Part shown: positions 8,462 through 17,260 of the stretch, piece after piece
Numbering within the stretch: the first letter of the stretch is position 1
Layout of the letters: the number at the start of each line of letters is the position of its first letter
Source: Chlorobaculum thiosulfatiphilum
GTDB taxonomy: Bacteria > Bacteroidota > Chlorobiia > Chlorobiales > Chlorobiaceae
Direction: 5' to 3'
DNA length: 64,000 nt
Assembly: GCF_006265165.1 (NCBI RefSeq)
Contig: NZ_VDCH01000001.1
Location: 124,001-188,000 of the forward strand
Translations under genes and position numbers: made by a program
Notes under the pieces: model-generated
The model's database searches: none
What the model was told of the DNA's origin: nothing
What the model saw: only the letters and a program-made list of their open reading frames with translations

Positions 8462-8497
8462 AAAAAAGGGAGCCTCACCGCTCCCTTTTCTGTTTTT
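8462..8497 (+). terminator. Rho-independent terminator of the hdr/flx operon
   Basis: AAAGGGAG and CTCCCTTT form a stem around the loop CCTCACCG, followed by CTGTTTTT. It lies 40 bases after the flxA stop. Confidence 0.85.
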
Positions 8498-8509
8498 ACT
8501 CTTCGACAG

Positions 8510-8537
8510 CATTTTCCACATTGTCCACGCCGTCCAA
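8510..8537. repeat. Inverted GTGGAC element
   Basis: TTCCACATTGTCCACGCCGT reads GTGGAC every 9 bases on the minus strand. It is in inverted orientation to the copy at 8430, so the two flank the terminator. Confidence 0.6.
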
Positions 8538-8560
8538 GAAATGCCACGCCACACCCAGCC

Positions 8561-8586
8561 AGGCGGGCATTAAACCCGCCCCTACA
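8561..8586. repeat. Short palindromic repeat ending CGCCCCTACA
   Basis: GGCGGG and CCCGCC flank CATTAAA and are followed by CCTACA. A similar element (AGGGCG...CGCCCCTACA) is at 36873-36899. Confidence 0.65.
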
Positions 8587-8604
8587 GAACCCCCACCCGA
8601 ACAA

Positions 8605-11067
8605 TCACCCCTTGCTCATATCCTTCCACAATACCGCCAGATTTTCCTTTGCTGTAATTGTGTTGGGATGCGATTCCCCTAAGACATTCTCACAAATCTG
8701 CACAGCACGCTCGAAAAGCGCCTCTGCTTCGGCATACTTGCCCTGTTCTTTAAGCAATCCCCCCAGATTGTTCAGGCTGGCTGCAACATTGGGATGTTCA
8801 CCGCCAAGTTGCTCTTCCCATATCTTCATCGAACGCCGGTAAAGCGGTTCGGCTTCAGTGTATTTGCCCTGCGCATAAAGCAATAGCGCAAAATTGTTGA
8901 GGCTGATCGCAACAACGGGATGCTCGCTGCCAAGCTGATCTTCCCATATCGTCAGCGATCGCCGATAAAGCGGCTCAGCTTCGGCATACATGCCCTGAGC
9001 TCGAAGCAACCCTGCCAGATTGTTGAGGCCGCCCGCAACATCGGGATGTTCATTGCCAAAATGCCCTTCCCTGATCTTCAGCGACCGCCGATAGAGCGGT
9101 TCTGCCTCACCGTACTTGCCTTGATCTTGAAGCAATGATGCCAGATTGTTGAGGCTCTGAGCAACATCGGGATGCCCGCCGCCAAGCTGCTCTTCCCTGA
9201 TCTTCAGCGCTCGACGGTGAAGTGGCTCGGCTTCACCGTACTTGCCTTGATCTTTAAGCAATGATGCCAGATTATTGAGATTTGTAGCAACATCGGGATT
9301 ACCACTACCAAGAAAATCTTCCCTGATCTGCAGCGACCGCCGGTAAAGCGGCTCGGCTTTTGCATAGAAAGTTCGACCATGATAATACGAACCCATGCTG
9401 TTGAGCAGAGTCGCCGTTTCCACCATAGGCTTGCCCTCCTCAGCAATCTTTTCCGCATGAGCCAACAATTGTTCACATTCCGGCCAGAAAGCAGGATTAT
9501 TGTAGCCTTCTCGAGGAAACTGCTTGTTCAGAACCTTGAGCATAATCGCTCGATAGCGCGCAATCTCATCCTCACCCGTCCGGTCTTGCGCTACCGTCTG
9601 CACGAGACGGTGGATGGAAAAGCTGTCTGTATCGGCGGTGAGCAGTGAATAGGAGCACAGCGCTCCACGGGCATCGTCGAGTGTGAAATTGCTGATGGCG
9701 GCTGGCTCGCCATCTTGTCCGGCGGTATATTCCAGCGCACTTTTCACAAGGCTTTTCGGAATATTATCCGGCGCAACGACGCTGCAAAAGAGCAACAACT
9801 CCTTCGCCAACGGAACATCCTCAATAGCTTTGAACGCCATGAGCCACGTCGTCGCGACGGTATCGGGATAATCCGAAGGCTTTTTCTCCCGCTTCCAAAG
9901 TTCGGTTCGGAATTGCTGAAAATCGGCGAGGTACTCGGCAAGACTTTTCTGCTTTGCGCAGATATACGCGCCAGCCTGTTCGAGGGCGAGCGGCAGGTCG
10001 CCCAGCTCGTTCGCTATTCCGTCCGCCGCCGCAGGATCATCTTTCCCAGTTCGTTTCTGTAAAAAGGCAACCGAATCTGGCCTCAGCCATTTGACGATTT
10101 CATGCGGTTTTCCGACGTGCCGCCAATCGGGATTGCGTGACGTAATCAGCGCATGACCGCTCGCGCCTTGCGGCAGGTAGCCGCGGAGGCTCTCCACATT
10201 TCGGGCGTTGTCGAAAATCAGCAACCAGCCATCGTGACGATCCAGCCACTGCCGCACTGCACGGATCACCACCTCCTGCTCTTCCGCATCCTTTTCCGGC
10301 AAATTCAGCGCCGTAGCCAGAGCCGTAAAATCAGCAATCAGGCTCGGCTCCTCTTCAGCTCGCAGCCACCAGACCACATCGTAATCACCGGCATTTCGAT
10401 AGCAATATTCATTGGCAATCTGCGACTTCCCGACGCCACCCATCCCGTGAATAATCTGTTTTGCTGACGCGCCGAACTGCTCGTGAAGCCAGGTCAGTAT
10501 CGCCTCCCTGCCGGTAAAGTTCGGATTACGCTGCAACGGCACATTCCAGACCGCCGGAAGCATTCCGGGAAAGCGGGGCGGCTGTGAAATAGCGGATGGC
10601 GTAGTTCCGGTATGTCCCGGAAAATTCGGCGCGGTTTTTGGGCGAACCGGCTCGTCGCTCATCGTTGCTCGAATATCGGCGAGCAGTTTTTCCTTCGCTG
10701 GCTCTTCCGCCAACCCTGCAAGATCGATGTAAATCAAAGGAGCAAATAACCCTTCTGGCTTTACGTCTTCAATCCTGACCGGAACAACAAGCCTTTTCTT
10801 GCCAGTTGGATCATGAACCAGTGCCGCCGCCCACTCGGGTTGCGTATAGAGCGCCTGCTGATAACGTTCCGACAGCACCGCAATCGTTCTGCCGGTGTCA
10901 ATTACCGCATGGTGCATTTCAAGAATGAAATTCCCGCCCGCGCGGAAATCCCACGCCTGAATGACGGTGGAATATCCCGCATCTTCGAGATGCCAGGCGA
11001 TCCACTCCGCCCACTGCCGGTCGGCGCTGGTGTAGCTGATGAAAAAATCCTTTTTGTCCTGGGGCAT
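8605..11067 (-). CDS. TIR-NB-ARC-TPR protein (STAND-type immune sensor)
   Basis: An 820-residue protein with three parts. Residues about 6-130 form a TIR domain (DFFISYTSADRQWAEWIAWH; AWDFRAGGNF; IAVLSERY; QPEWAAAL, where E78 is at the position of the TIR NADase glutamate). Residues about 180-460 form an NB-ARC STAND NTPase with Walker A GMGGVGKSQ (about 205-213), Walker B WLLIFDN, ITSRN and GDLPLALEQAGAY. The C-terminus holds six 42-residue kinesin-light-chain-like TPR units and a partial seventh. In known TIR-STAND systems ligand binding to the repeats drives oligomerisation and NAD+ cleavage, causing growth arrest. The same architecture also appears in uncharacterised proteins, so antiviral function is inferred. 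It is monocistronic, with no adjacent partner gene. Confidence 0.88.
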   Translation of the reverse strand: MPQDKKDFFISYTSADRQWAEWIAWHLEDAGYSTVIQAWDFRAGGNFILEMHHAVIDTGRTIAVLSERYQQALYTQPEWAAALVHDPTGKKRLVVPVRIEDVKPEGLFAPLIYIDLAGLAEEPAKEKLLADIRATMSDEPVRPKTAPNFPGHTGTTPSAISQPPRFPGMLPAVWNVPLQRNPNFTGREAILTWLHEQFGASAKQIIHGMGGVGKSQIANEYCYRNAGDYDVVWWLRAEEEPSLIADFTALATALNLPEKDAEEQEVVIRAVRQWLDRHDGWLLIFDNARNVESLRGYLPQGASGHALITSRNPDWRHVGKPHEIVKWLRPDSVAFLQKRTGKDDPAAADGIANELGDLPLALEQAGAYICAKQKSLAEYLADFQQFRTELWKREKKPSDYPDTVATTWLMAFKAIEDVPLAKELLLFCSVVAPDNIPKSLVKSALEYTAGQDGEPAAISNFTLDDARGALCSYSLLTADTDSFSIHRLVQTVAQDRTGEDEIARYRAIMLKVLNKQFPREGYNNPAFWPECEQLLAHAEKIAEEGKPMVETATLLNSMGSYYHGRTFYAKAEPLYRRSLQIREDFLGSGNPDVATNLNNLASLLKDQGKYGEAEPLHRRALKIREEQLGGGHPDVAQSLNNLASLLQDQGKYGEAEPLYRRSLKIREGHFGNEHPDVAGGLNNLAGLLRAQGMYAEAEPLYRRSLTIWEDQLGSEHPVVAISLNNFALLLYAQGKYTEAEPLYRRSMKIWEEQLGGEHPNVAASLNNLGGLLKEQGKYAEAEALFERAVQICENVLGESHPNTITAKENLAVLWKDMSKG
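8656..9411 (-). repeat. Six tandem 126-bp repeats encoding TPR units
   Basis: Six in-frame 126-bp units encode 42-residue TPRs with the core LNNLASLL-QGKYGEAEPLYRRSLKIRE-LG-HPDVA. The similarity of adjacent units suggests expansion and shuffling by recombination. Confidence 0.8.
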
Positions 11068-11138
11068 ACCGTAAAAGGTGGAATGAACGTTTGTTCAGGA
11101 AAGATAGCGGGTTTTTGCGGTAGCGCAAAGCGGGGATG

Positions 11139-11172
11139 GCGTGGACGCGGTGGACGTTGTGGACGAAACGGA
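11139..11172. repeat. GTGGAC 9-bp tandem element
   Basis: Three GTGGAC hexamers at 9-base spacing (GTGGACGCGGTGGACGTTGT and on). It lies upstream of pth and adjoins the next repeat. Confidence 0.7.
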
Positions 11173-11185
11173 TGGCGTTTTGAGG

Positions 11186-11228
11186 CATTCCCAATTCATA
11201 ATTCAACATTCATAATTCATAATTCTTA
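11186..11228. repeat. ATTCATAATTC tandem repeat
   Basis: Tandem copies of the unit ATTCATAATTC (variant ATTCAACATTC). This is one of eight clusters in the window, all intergenic or at gene ends. Confidence 0.75.
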
Positions 11229-11271
11229 TTTTCCGGCACCATTACAGAAACTGAACACTTCCGATACGCGC

Positions 11272-11835
11272 ATGAAACTTATCGTAGGCCTTGGCAATCC
11301 GGAACTTCGGCACGCGGCAACGAGGCACAATATCGGCTTCGATGTCATCGACCACCTTGCGGGAAGCTCGTTGTTTTCGTCGGGCAAGGGTAATTACCGC
11401 TACGCAAAAATCACCGCGCCGGGCGGGCCGCTGATTCTCGTCAAGCCGATGACCTACATGAATCTGTCGGGCCACGCCGTGGTGGCGGCGATGAATTTCT
11501 GGAAGATCGAGAGGGAGGATTTGCTCGTGATTTGCGACGATGTCAACATTCCGCTGGGTACGATCCGGATGCGGGCGAAAGGTTCGGCGGGCGGACAGAA
11601 CGGGCTGAAGCACATCATCCAGTGCCTCGGCAGCGAGGAGTTCGCGCGGCTGCGCGTCGGGGTTGGCGGGGAAAACATGCCTGCGTCGCTCTCGTCGTTC
11701 GTGCTGTCGAAATTCAGCGCGGAGGAGCGGAAATGTATCGACAAGGTGATTCCGGAGTGCGCCGATGCGGTGCTCGACTTCGCCTCGCTGGGCGTCGAAC
11801 ATGCGATGACGAGATTTAACGGAACGGTCTGTTAA
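11272..11835 (+). CDS. pth: Peptidyl-tRNA hydrolase
   Basis: A 187-residue enzyme that frees tRNA from prematurely released peptidyl-tRNA. The start MKLIVGLGNPELRHAATRHN contains the family signature and the catalytic His of RHNIGFD. KPMTYMNLSG, CDDVNIPLGTIRMR and GSAGGQNGLKHI are also conserved. Length is normal. The frame is open upstream, but the family begins at this ATG. Its stop codon overlaps the opposing stop of the next gene within the tetramer TTAA (11832-11835). Confidence 0.97.
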   Translation: MKLIVGLGNPELRHAATRHNIGFDVIDHLAGSSLFSSGKGNYRYAKITAPGGPLILVKPMTYMNLSGHAVVAAMNFWKIEREDLLVICDDVNIPLGTIRMRAKGSAGGQNGLKHIIQCLGSEEFARLRVGVGGENMPASLSSFVLSKFSAEERKCIDKVIPECADAVLDFASLGVEHAMTRFNGTVC

Positions 11836-12665
11836 ACGGTGGCGAGCTGCGGCATGGCGTCAACGCTTTCGGGCAGCGCCTGGGGGCTGATGTTGCACAG
11901 AAACCTGATCGCGCGGGCGTTGAACTCCTGGGGCTGGTCGATGTTGCAGACGTGGCCCGAATTGCCGATGACCTGAAGATAGGAGTTGCTGTGATGGTTG
12001 ACGATATACTCGACCGCCGGCAGGAACATGTAATCTTCTTCGCCCATGAGGTAGAGCGTCGGAATACCAGTATCCTTCTCCTCGAAATACTTGAGCAGCG
12101 GATTGAGTTCGTAGGTGAGCGTGAACCAGCGCATGAACTCCTTCTGCGCCACCTTCTTGGCTTCGTTCACGAACATGACGCGGGACTTGCGGTGGCGGGC
12201 CTTCGGCATGATGATCCAGGCGAAAAAGGTGTAGAGCCACATGTAGGGCACCATGCGCTTGAAGAAATTGCCAACCGCCACCAGCACCTTTGCCCGCACG
12301 TTGAGGCGGATGATCGCCCCACCCATGATCATCGACTGCACCCGCTCCGGGGCCAGTTCGCTGAGATTGCGGATGAGAATGGTACCGAGCGAGATGCCGA
12401 TGAAGTGCGCCCGCTGGATTTGCAGAACGTCGAGCACCTCGATGACGTCGCGGGTAATGACTTCAAAGTTGTAATGGCGCTCCTCTTTCGAGGTCGTTAT
12501 GTGCTTCGAGCGGCCATGCCCACGGAGATCGACCAGAAGCACATTGAAGTGTTTGACGAACTCCTTGATCTGCAGGAACCATATGGAAGAACTTCCTCCG
12601 GCGCCATGCACGAACACTACCCAGGGAGCATCTTCGGCAATCACATGTGTTTTGTAGTGTAGCAT
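11832..12665 (-). CDS. Alpha/beta-fold hydrolase
   Basis: A 277-residue hydrolase of the alpha/beta superfamily. It shows the oxyanion segment FVHGAGGSSSIWF, the nucleophile elbow GISLGT, the acid region LMGEEDYMF and the catalytic His in GNSGHVCNID. It probably hydrolyses an ester or C-C bond in the cytoplasm; no substrate can be read from sequence. The ATG at 12665 gives the usual start, with a beta strand followed by HGAGG; the upstream open frame is overlap with the SpoU gene. It converges on pth. Confidence 0.85.
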   Translation of the reverse strand: MLHYKTHVIAEDAPWVVFVHGAGGSSSIWFLQIKEFVKHFNVLLVDLRGHGRSKHITTSKEERHYNFEVITRDVIEVLDVLQIQRAHFIGISLGTILIRNLSELAPERVQSMIMGGAIIRLNVRAKVLVAVGNFFKRMVPYMWLYTFFAWIIMPKARHRKSRVMFVNEAKKVAQKEFMRWFTLTYELNPLLKYFEEKDTGIPTLYLMGEEDYMFLPAVEYIVNHHSNSYLQVIGNSGHVCNIDQPQEFNARAIRFLCNISPQALPESVDAMPQLATV

Positions 12666-12787
12666 GGCAAGATTACAGATAAGGAACAGTGATGAGGGCA
12701 CAACCGGCAAAATGATCGAAGGAACAAGAAACCGCCCTGAATATACAACAATTAGAGAGAACATACCCGGGGTGCGGTCGTAAAAGT

Positions 12788-13330
12788 TCACCCGTTCTGC
12801 CGGAACGCCCTGACGCACTCGAAAAGCGCCACCCCCGCCGCCACGGCCACGTTCAGCGAATGCTTCACGCCATATTGCGGAATCTCGATTACGCCGTCGC
12901 AATGGCCGAGAAGCGCGTCGCCGATTCCCTCGACCTCGTTGCCCACGATCAGCGCGAGCGGAAAATCGTCCTCCGTCAGTGAAGTATAGCTTCGGCTGTT
13001 CTCGGCGATTTCGAGTCCGAAAACCTTTTTGCCTTCGCTTTTCAGCGCCGCGATGGCCTCGACCGGATCGTCGAAGTAGCGCCACGGCACCACCTCCTGC
13101 GCGCCGAGCGCGGTCTTGTCGATCTCCTTGCGGGGCGGCGTGGCGGTGTAGCCGGTAATGACGATTTCGTCGATGCCCGCCGCGTCGGCTGTCCGGAACA
13201 TCGCGCCGACATTCCACATGCTCCGGATGTTATACAGCACGAGCGTCACCGGATGGCGAGCCGAAGCCGCGCAAGACTCGGGCGTCAGCCGCCCCATCTC
13301 CGTGCCCGCCAACTGCCTGAAACTCGCCAT
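12788..13330 (-). CDS. TrmH/SpoU-family RNA 2'-O-methyltransferase
   Basis: A 180-residue SPOUT-fold enzyme that methylates ribose 2'-OH in tRNA or rRNA using S-adenosylmethionine. All three SpoU motifs are visible: NIRSMWNVGAMFRTADAAG (motif 1), LIVGNEVEGI (motif 2) and IPQYGVKHSLNVAVAAGVAL (motif 3), the last forming the trefoil knot. Which nucleotide it modifies is not decidable. It starts one base after the hisC stop and is probably cotranscribed with it. Confidence 0.9.
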   Translation of the reverse strand: MASFRQLAGTEMGRLTPESCAASARHPVTLVLYNIRSMWNVGAMFRTADAAGIDEIVITGYTATPPRKEIDKTALGAQEVVPWRYFDDPVEAIAALKSEGKKVFGLEIAENSRSYTSLTEDDFPLALIVGNEVEGIGDALLGHCDGVIEIPQYGVKHSLNVAVAAGVALFECVRAFRQNG

Positions 13331-13331
13331 C

Positions 13332-14399
13332 TCAGAGACTTTTCAGCAACTCAAGCAAACGGTCGTTCTCCTCGCGAAGGCCGACGTTGAAGCGCAGACA
13401 GTTCTCCATGAGCGGATAGCCCGACACGTTGCGCACCAGCACACCGGCCTCTTTCAGCTTTTTAAACACCCCGGAGGCGTTGGCAACGCGAATGATGATG
13501 AAGTTGGTGTCGCTCTCAAAGGCATGGATGCCGGGAATTCCGGCCAGTTCCGCCTCGATGCGCTCGCGCTCGCCGAGAATGTACTTCACGGCGTCGGTCA
13601 CGAGCGAGTAATTTTCCAGCACTTCGAGCAGGGTGATTTCAGCCAGGCGGCTGGAGGCGAAGGGAATTTTCGGCTTGGAGATTTCAGCCAGCAGCGCGGG
13701 ATTGGCGATCGCGAAGCCGATGCGCATACCGGCAAGCGCCAGCGCCTTGGACATGGTGCGCAGGACGACGAGGTTCGGGTAGCGGTCGATCAGGTCGAGC
13801 GCCGATTGCTCTCGCGAAAACTCGACGTAGGCTTCATCGACCAGCACGATGGCGTCGGCGGCCTCGACGATGCGCTCGATTTCGCTGTGCGAGAGCGACT
13901 TGCTGGTCGGGTTGTTCGGCGTCGAAAGCACGATGAAATCGACCTGCTCGCGCCCGGCGACCTCGATGATCGCCTCGACGTCGAACGAGAGATCATCACG
14001 CATCGGCGCATCCACCACCTCGGCCTGCTGGAGACGCGCGAGCTTGTCGTAAAGCGAGAACGAGGGTTCGGGAATGAGCACCTTGCGGCCAGCGCCGAGG
14101 CACGCCATGAAGATGGTGTAGAGCATCTCGTTCGAGCCATTGCTCATGATCACCGACTCCGGCTGTACGCCGAGAAACGACGCATACGCAGCCATGCCGC
14201 GATACGGCAGAATGTCCGGGTAACGGTTCCAGGGCTCCTGGCGGAACTGGTCGAGAATTTTCTCCTTGAGCCATCCGGGCAGGTCGAACGGGTTCTCGTT
14301 CTGGTTCAGCTTGACCTCGGCCTCCTGGCCGCCCTCGACCTTGTAGGTCTCGATATGCTCCAGGGCGGGATTGAGCATGGCTCTGAGATCTCTTTTCAT
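13332..14399 (-). CDS. hisC: Histidinol-phosphate aminotransferase
   Basis: A 355-residue PLP enzyme that converts imidazole-acetol phosphate to histidinol phosphate in histidine synthesis. It shows LNQNENPFDLP, NRYPDILPYRG, SNGSNEMLY, STPNNPTSKSL, VDEAYVEF and the PLP-lysine motif RTMSKALALAGMRIGF. The final segment NCLRFNVGLREENDRLLELL is typical. The ATG at 14399 gives the normal length; the open frame upstream encodes an unrelated extension. Related aminotransferases act on aromatic amino acids, so some ambiguity remains. A divergent promoter region separates it from the next gene. Confidence 0.88.
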   Translation of the reverse strand: MKRDLRAMLNPALEHIETYKVEGGQEAEVKLNQNENPFDLPGWLKEKILDQFRQEPWNRYPDILPYRGMAAYASFLGVQPESVIMSNGSNEMLYTIFMACLGAGRKVLIPEPSFSLYDKLARLQQAEVVDAPMRDDLSFDVEAIIEVAGREQVDFIVLSTPNNPTSKSLSHSEIERIVEAADAIVLVDEAYVEFSREQSALDLIDRYPNLVVLRTMSKALALAGMRIGFAIANPALLAEISKPKIPFASSRLAEITLLEVLENYSLVTDAVKYILGERERIEAELAGIPGIHAFESDTNFIIIRVANASGVFKKLKEAGVLVRNVSGYPLMENCLRFNVGLREENDRLLELLKSL

Positions 14400-14583
14400 A
14401 GTGATTGATTTTCCGGTTTTCGACGTCGAAAAGTTGTGTGCGATTATAAACATTGAGCGCGGCACCATCCAAGAAACGATTTTTTGCATTTTTCGTAAAA
14501 AAAAACTGGCCAGGGAATTTTTTTTCACTACATTAAAACAGGACAAAAATTATCCTCTTTATCCAAACAAACAAGGAGCTACC

Positions 14584-15003
14584 ATGATAGAGATCAAGAA
14601 AACACCGATGGACCTGATCGATGACATATACAGCCTTGCCTACTGGATGACAGGCAATGAGAAAGCATCGAACGAACTGGTGAGCACCACCTGCCTTAAC
14701 GCCGATCTGAAAGCGCCTGAAACCGAAGTGCTGAAAACTTTTCGAGAATGTTACCTGGATGCTTACGGACAGAGTGCTGATCTCGACATCCACGAAACGA
14801 CTGAAAACAATGGCGGCCTGATCGAATCGCTCAGGCAGTGGGCCGCAGACATCAAGCTCTCTGTTCTACTGTCCGAGCTGACCGGAATGAGGCACGCGCA
14901 GATTTCCGACATTATCGGAAAGCCTGTCGATACGGTGAGGCTCTGGCTCTTCTGGGGCCGCAAGTTTTTCGCGCACGACAATCTCATGAGAGCTTCCGCC
15001 TGA
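14584..15003 (+). CDS. Degenerate ECF sigma-factor-like protein
   Basis: A 139-residue protein preceded by AAGGAGCT eight bases before the ATG. The N-terminal part (DDIYSLAYWMTGNEKASNEL, then V) resembles sigma region 2 (AYRLTGN-DAEDLV), and the C-terminal part (LLSELTGMRHAQISDIIGKP, then VDTVRLWLFWGRKFF) resembles the region 4 helix-turn-helix of ECF sigma factors. The linker is short and the DNA-contacting residues are not well conserved, so it may be a regulator derived from a sigma factor and not an active one. I know no characterised homologue. It stands alone and ends in a terminator. Confidence 0.6.
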   Translation: MIEIKKTPMDLIDDIYSLAYWMTGNEKASNELVSTTCLNADLKAPETEVLKTFRECYLDAYGQSADLDIHETTENNGGLIESLRQWAADIKLSVLLSELTGMRHAQISDIIGKPVDTVRLWLFWGRKFFAHDNLMRASA

Positions 15004-15027
15004 CATTACTCCACATACTCCTCGGCA

Positions 15028-15064
15028 AAGGGCCAGTCCAGAGAAGGGCTGGCCTTTTGCTTTT
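15028..15064 (+). terminator. Rho-independent terminator
   Basis: AAAGGGCCAGTCC pairs with GGGCTGGCCTTTT, followed by GCTTTT. It lies 25 bases after the sigma-like gene. Confidence 0.85.
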
Positions 15065-15116
15065 CCCGCGAGGCGGAGGTATATTTTTTGGTCTGTCAAC
15101 CATTTGACTTTTTTGC

Positions 15117-16112
15117 ATGATCATCATTACCGGCGGCGCGGGGTTCATCGGCAGCGCCATGCTCTGGGAGCTCAACCGCAACGGCGCCGAACAGGTGCTG
15201 ATCGTCGATGACCTCGGCAAGGCGTCCGAGGGAAAATGGCTCAATCTCCGGGGCCTCCGCTACGCCGACTTCATCCACAAAGACGACCTGCCCGCCCTGC
15301 TCGAACATGACCGGCTTCCGCAGATCGATGCCGTGATTCACATGGGAGCCATCAGCTCCACCACCGAACAGGACGCCAACCTCCTTCTGCGCAACAACTA
15401 CGAATACTCGAAGATGCTCGCCATGTGGTGCGCCAGAAAAGATGCGCGTTTCATCTACGCTTCCAGCGCGGCCACCTTCGGCGACGGCGCGGAAGGGTAC
15501 AGCGACGGCATCGAAGCGCTCGACCGGCTCAGGCCGCTGAACATGTACGGCTACTCGAAGCACCTGTTCGACTGCTGGGCGCTCGGCAACGGCATCCTCG
15601 AAAAAGCGGCGGGCCTCAAGTTCTTCAACGTTTACGGCCCGAACGAATACCACAAGGAGGACATGACCAGCGTCGTCTTCAAGGCGTTTCACCAGATCGG
15701 CGACACCGGCGCGGTGCGTCTGTTCAGATCGCACAATCCAAGCTACGCCGACGGCGAGCAAATGCGCGATTTCGTCTATGTGAAGGACTGCACGAAGATC
15801 ATGCAGTGGCTGCTCGAAACGCCGTCGGCGACGGGCCTCTTCAACATCGGCACCGCCGAGGCGCGGAGTTTCAGGGATCTGGTGACGGCGACTTTCGTAG
15901 CGATGAAGCGGCCTGTAAGTATAGAGTTTATCGATATGCCTGAAACGATTCGGGACAAATACCAGTACTATACCTGTGCGGACTCCGGCCATCTCAGGCA
16001 GGCGGGCTACACCGGACGGATGACGCCGCTCGAAGAGGGAGTGAAAGACTACGTGCAAAATTACCTCAGTAAATCGGCCCCGCATCTGGATACATCAGCG
16101 CTTGGACAGTAA
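15117..16112 (+). CDS. hldD: ADP-L-glycero-D-manno-heptose 6-epimerase
   Basis: A 331-residue short-chain dehydrogenase/reductase-fold enzyme that epimerises ADP-heptose for lipopolysaccharide inner core. It shows the NADP-binding motif TGGAGFIGSAMLWELN, the HMGAISSTTEQD segment characteristic of HldD, the catalytic YGYSKHLFD (Tyr/Lys) and the FFNVYGPNEYHKEDMTSV signature. Length is as expected. The ATG is the first residue of the Rossmann strand. phoH follows with almost no gap and may be cotranscribed. Confidence 0.95.
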   Translation: MIIITGGAGFIGSAMLWELNRNGAEQVLIVDDLGKASEGKWLNLRGLRYADFIHKDDLPALLEHDRLPQIDAVIHMGAISSTTEQDANLLLRNNYEYSKMLAMWCARKDARFIYASSAATFGDGAEGYSDGIEALDRLRPLNMYGYSKHLFDCWALGNGILEKAAGLKFFNVYGPNEYHKEDMTSVVFKAFHQIGDTGAVRLFRSHNPSYADGEQMRDFVYVKDCTKIMQWLLETPSATGLFNIGTAEARSFRDLVTATFVAMKRPVSIEFIDMPETIRDKYQYYTCADSGHLRQAGYTGRMTPLEEGVKDYVQNYLSKSAPHLDTSALGQ

Positions 16113-16131
16113 TATCAAACCAGGAAAACCT

Positions 16132-17121
16132 TTGACTGAAAAAACGATCGAATTCGAAGGGATCGAACCCGTCATCATTTTCGGGCCTTACGACAGCTAT
16201 CTGAAAAAAGTTCGTGAAGCCTTCCCCGACATTCGCATCAATGCGCGCGGCGCGAAAATCACGATCGGCGGCGATGAACCCGACGTGACCGCCATCGAAA
16301 AGATTTTCAGGGAGCTGATTTTCCTGGCCGACCAGCACGGCGAAGTGCTGGAAAACGACGTCAACGCGCTTGTCAGCCTGGCGCTCTCGCCGGTCTCCCG
16401 CCCCTCGGCGGCACTTGCGGGTGACAAGGACGTGATCGTCGAAACGAAGGATTACGTCGTCAAGGCCAAAACCGACGGCCAGCGCCGGATGGTGGCCGAA
16501 GCCGCCAGCAACGACATCCTCTTCGCTATCGGCCCGGCTGGCACGGGCAAGACCTACACGGCGGTCGCCATCGCGGTGGCAGCGTGGAAGGCGAAAAAAA
16601 TCAAGCGCATCGTGCTCGCCCGTCCGGCGGTCGAAGCTGGCGAGAGCCTCGGCTTCCTGCCCGGCGACCTCGCCCAGAAAATCGACCCGTACCTGCGGCC
16701 GCTCTACGACGCGCTTCAGGACATGCTCACCGCCGAAAAGCTCAAGTTCCTCACCGAGCGCCGCGTCATCGAAATCGTGCCACTGGCCTACATGCGCGGA
16801 CGGACGCTGAACAACTCGTTCATCATTTTGGACGAAGCCCAGAACGCTTCGAGCAAGCAGATGATGATGTGCCTCACCCGGCTCGGCGTCAACTCCAAGG
16901 CGATCATCACGGGCGACGTGACGCAGGTTGACCTGCCGAAGGAGATGGAGTCGGGGCTGATGAACGCTCAAAAAATCCTCAAGGGGATCAAAGGCATCAG
17001 CTTCGTCTTTCTCGACAAGTCCGACGTGGTTCGCCACCAGCTCGTCAAGGATATCATCAACGCCTACGAACACCACGAAGAGGGACACCGGCGCGGGGCG
17101 TCGAAAGAAGAGGAACTTTGA
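16132..17121 (+). CDS. phoH: PhoH family ATPase
   Basis: A 329-residue cytoplasmic ATPase of the PhoH/PhoL family, associated with RNA metabolism and ribosome quality, with no settled activity. The sequence shows an N-terminal KH-like region (about 20-75), Walker A GPAGTGKTYTA (about 134-144), RIVLARPAVEAGESLGFLPG, Walker B SFIILDEAQNAS and ITGDVTQVDLP. The first ATG is far downstream, so the start must be TTG. I prefer the TTG at 16132 because AGGA lies 6 bases upstream; the TTG at 16102 overlaps hldD. Confidence 0.9.
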   Translation: MTEKTIEFEGIEPVIIFGPYDSYLKKVREAFPDIRINARGAKITIGGDEPDVTAIEKIFRELIFLADQHGEVLENDVNALVSLALSPVSRPSAALAGDKDVIVETKDYVVKAKTDGQRRMVAEAASNDILFAIGPAGTGKTYTAVAIAVAAWKAKKIKRIVLARPAVEAGESLGFLPGDLAQKIDPYLRPLYDALQDMLTAEKLKFLTERRVIEIVPLAYMRGRTLNNSFIILDEAQNASSKQMMMCLTRLGVNSKAIITGDVTQVDLPKEMESGLMNAQKILKGIKGISFVFLDKSDVVRHQLVKDIINAYEHHEEGHRRGASKEEEL

Positions 17122-17260
17122 TCTTCACGCTCAGGTTTTTTAACAGGTAGAGCCAAGCCACAACGAGGATCGATCTCTTCATTGCGATAACGCCCCGATG
17201 AGACGGCCCGCCCTGACTCGTTACGGAAAGCGCTTTTCATCCACTTAAATCTGAGATACC

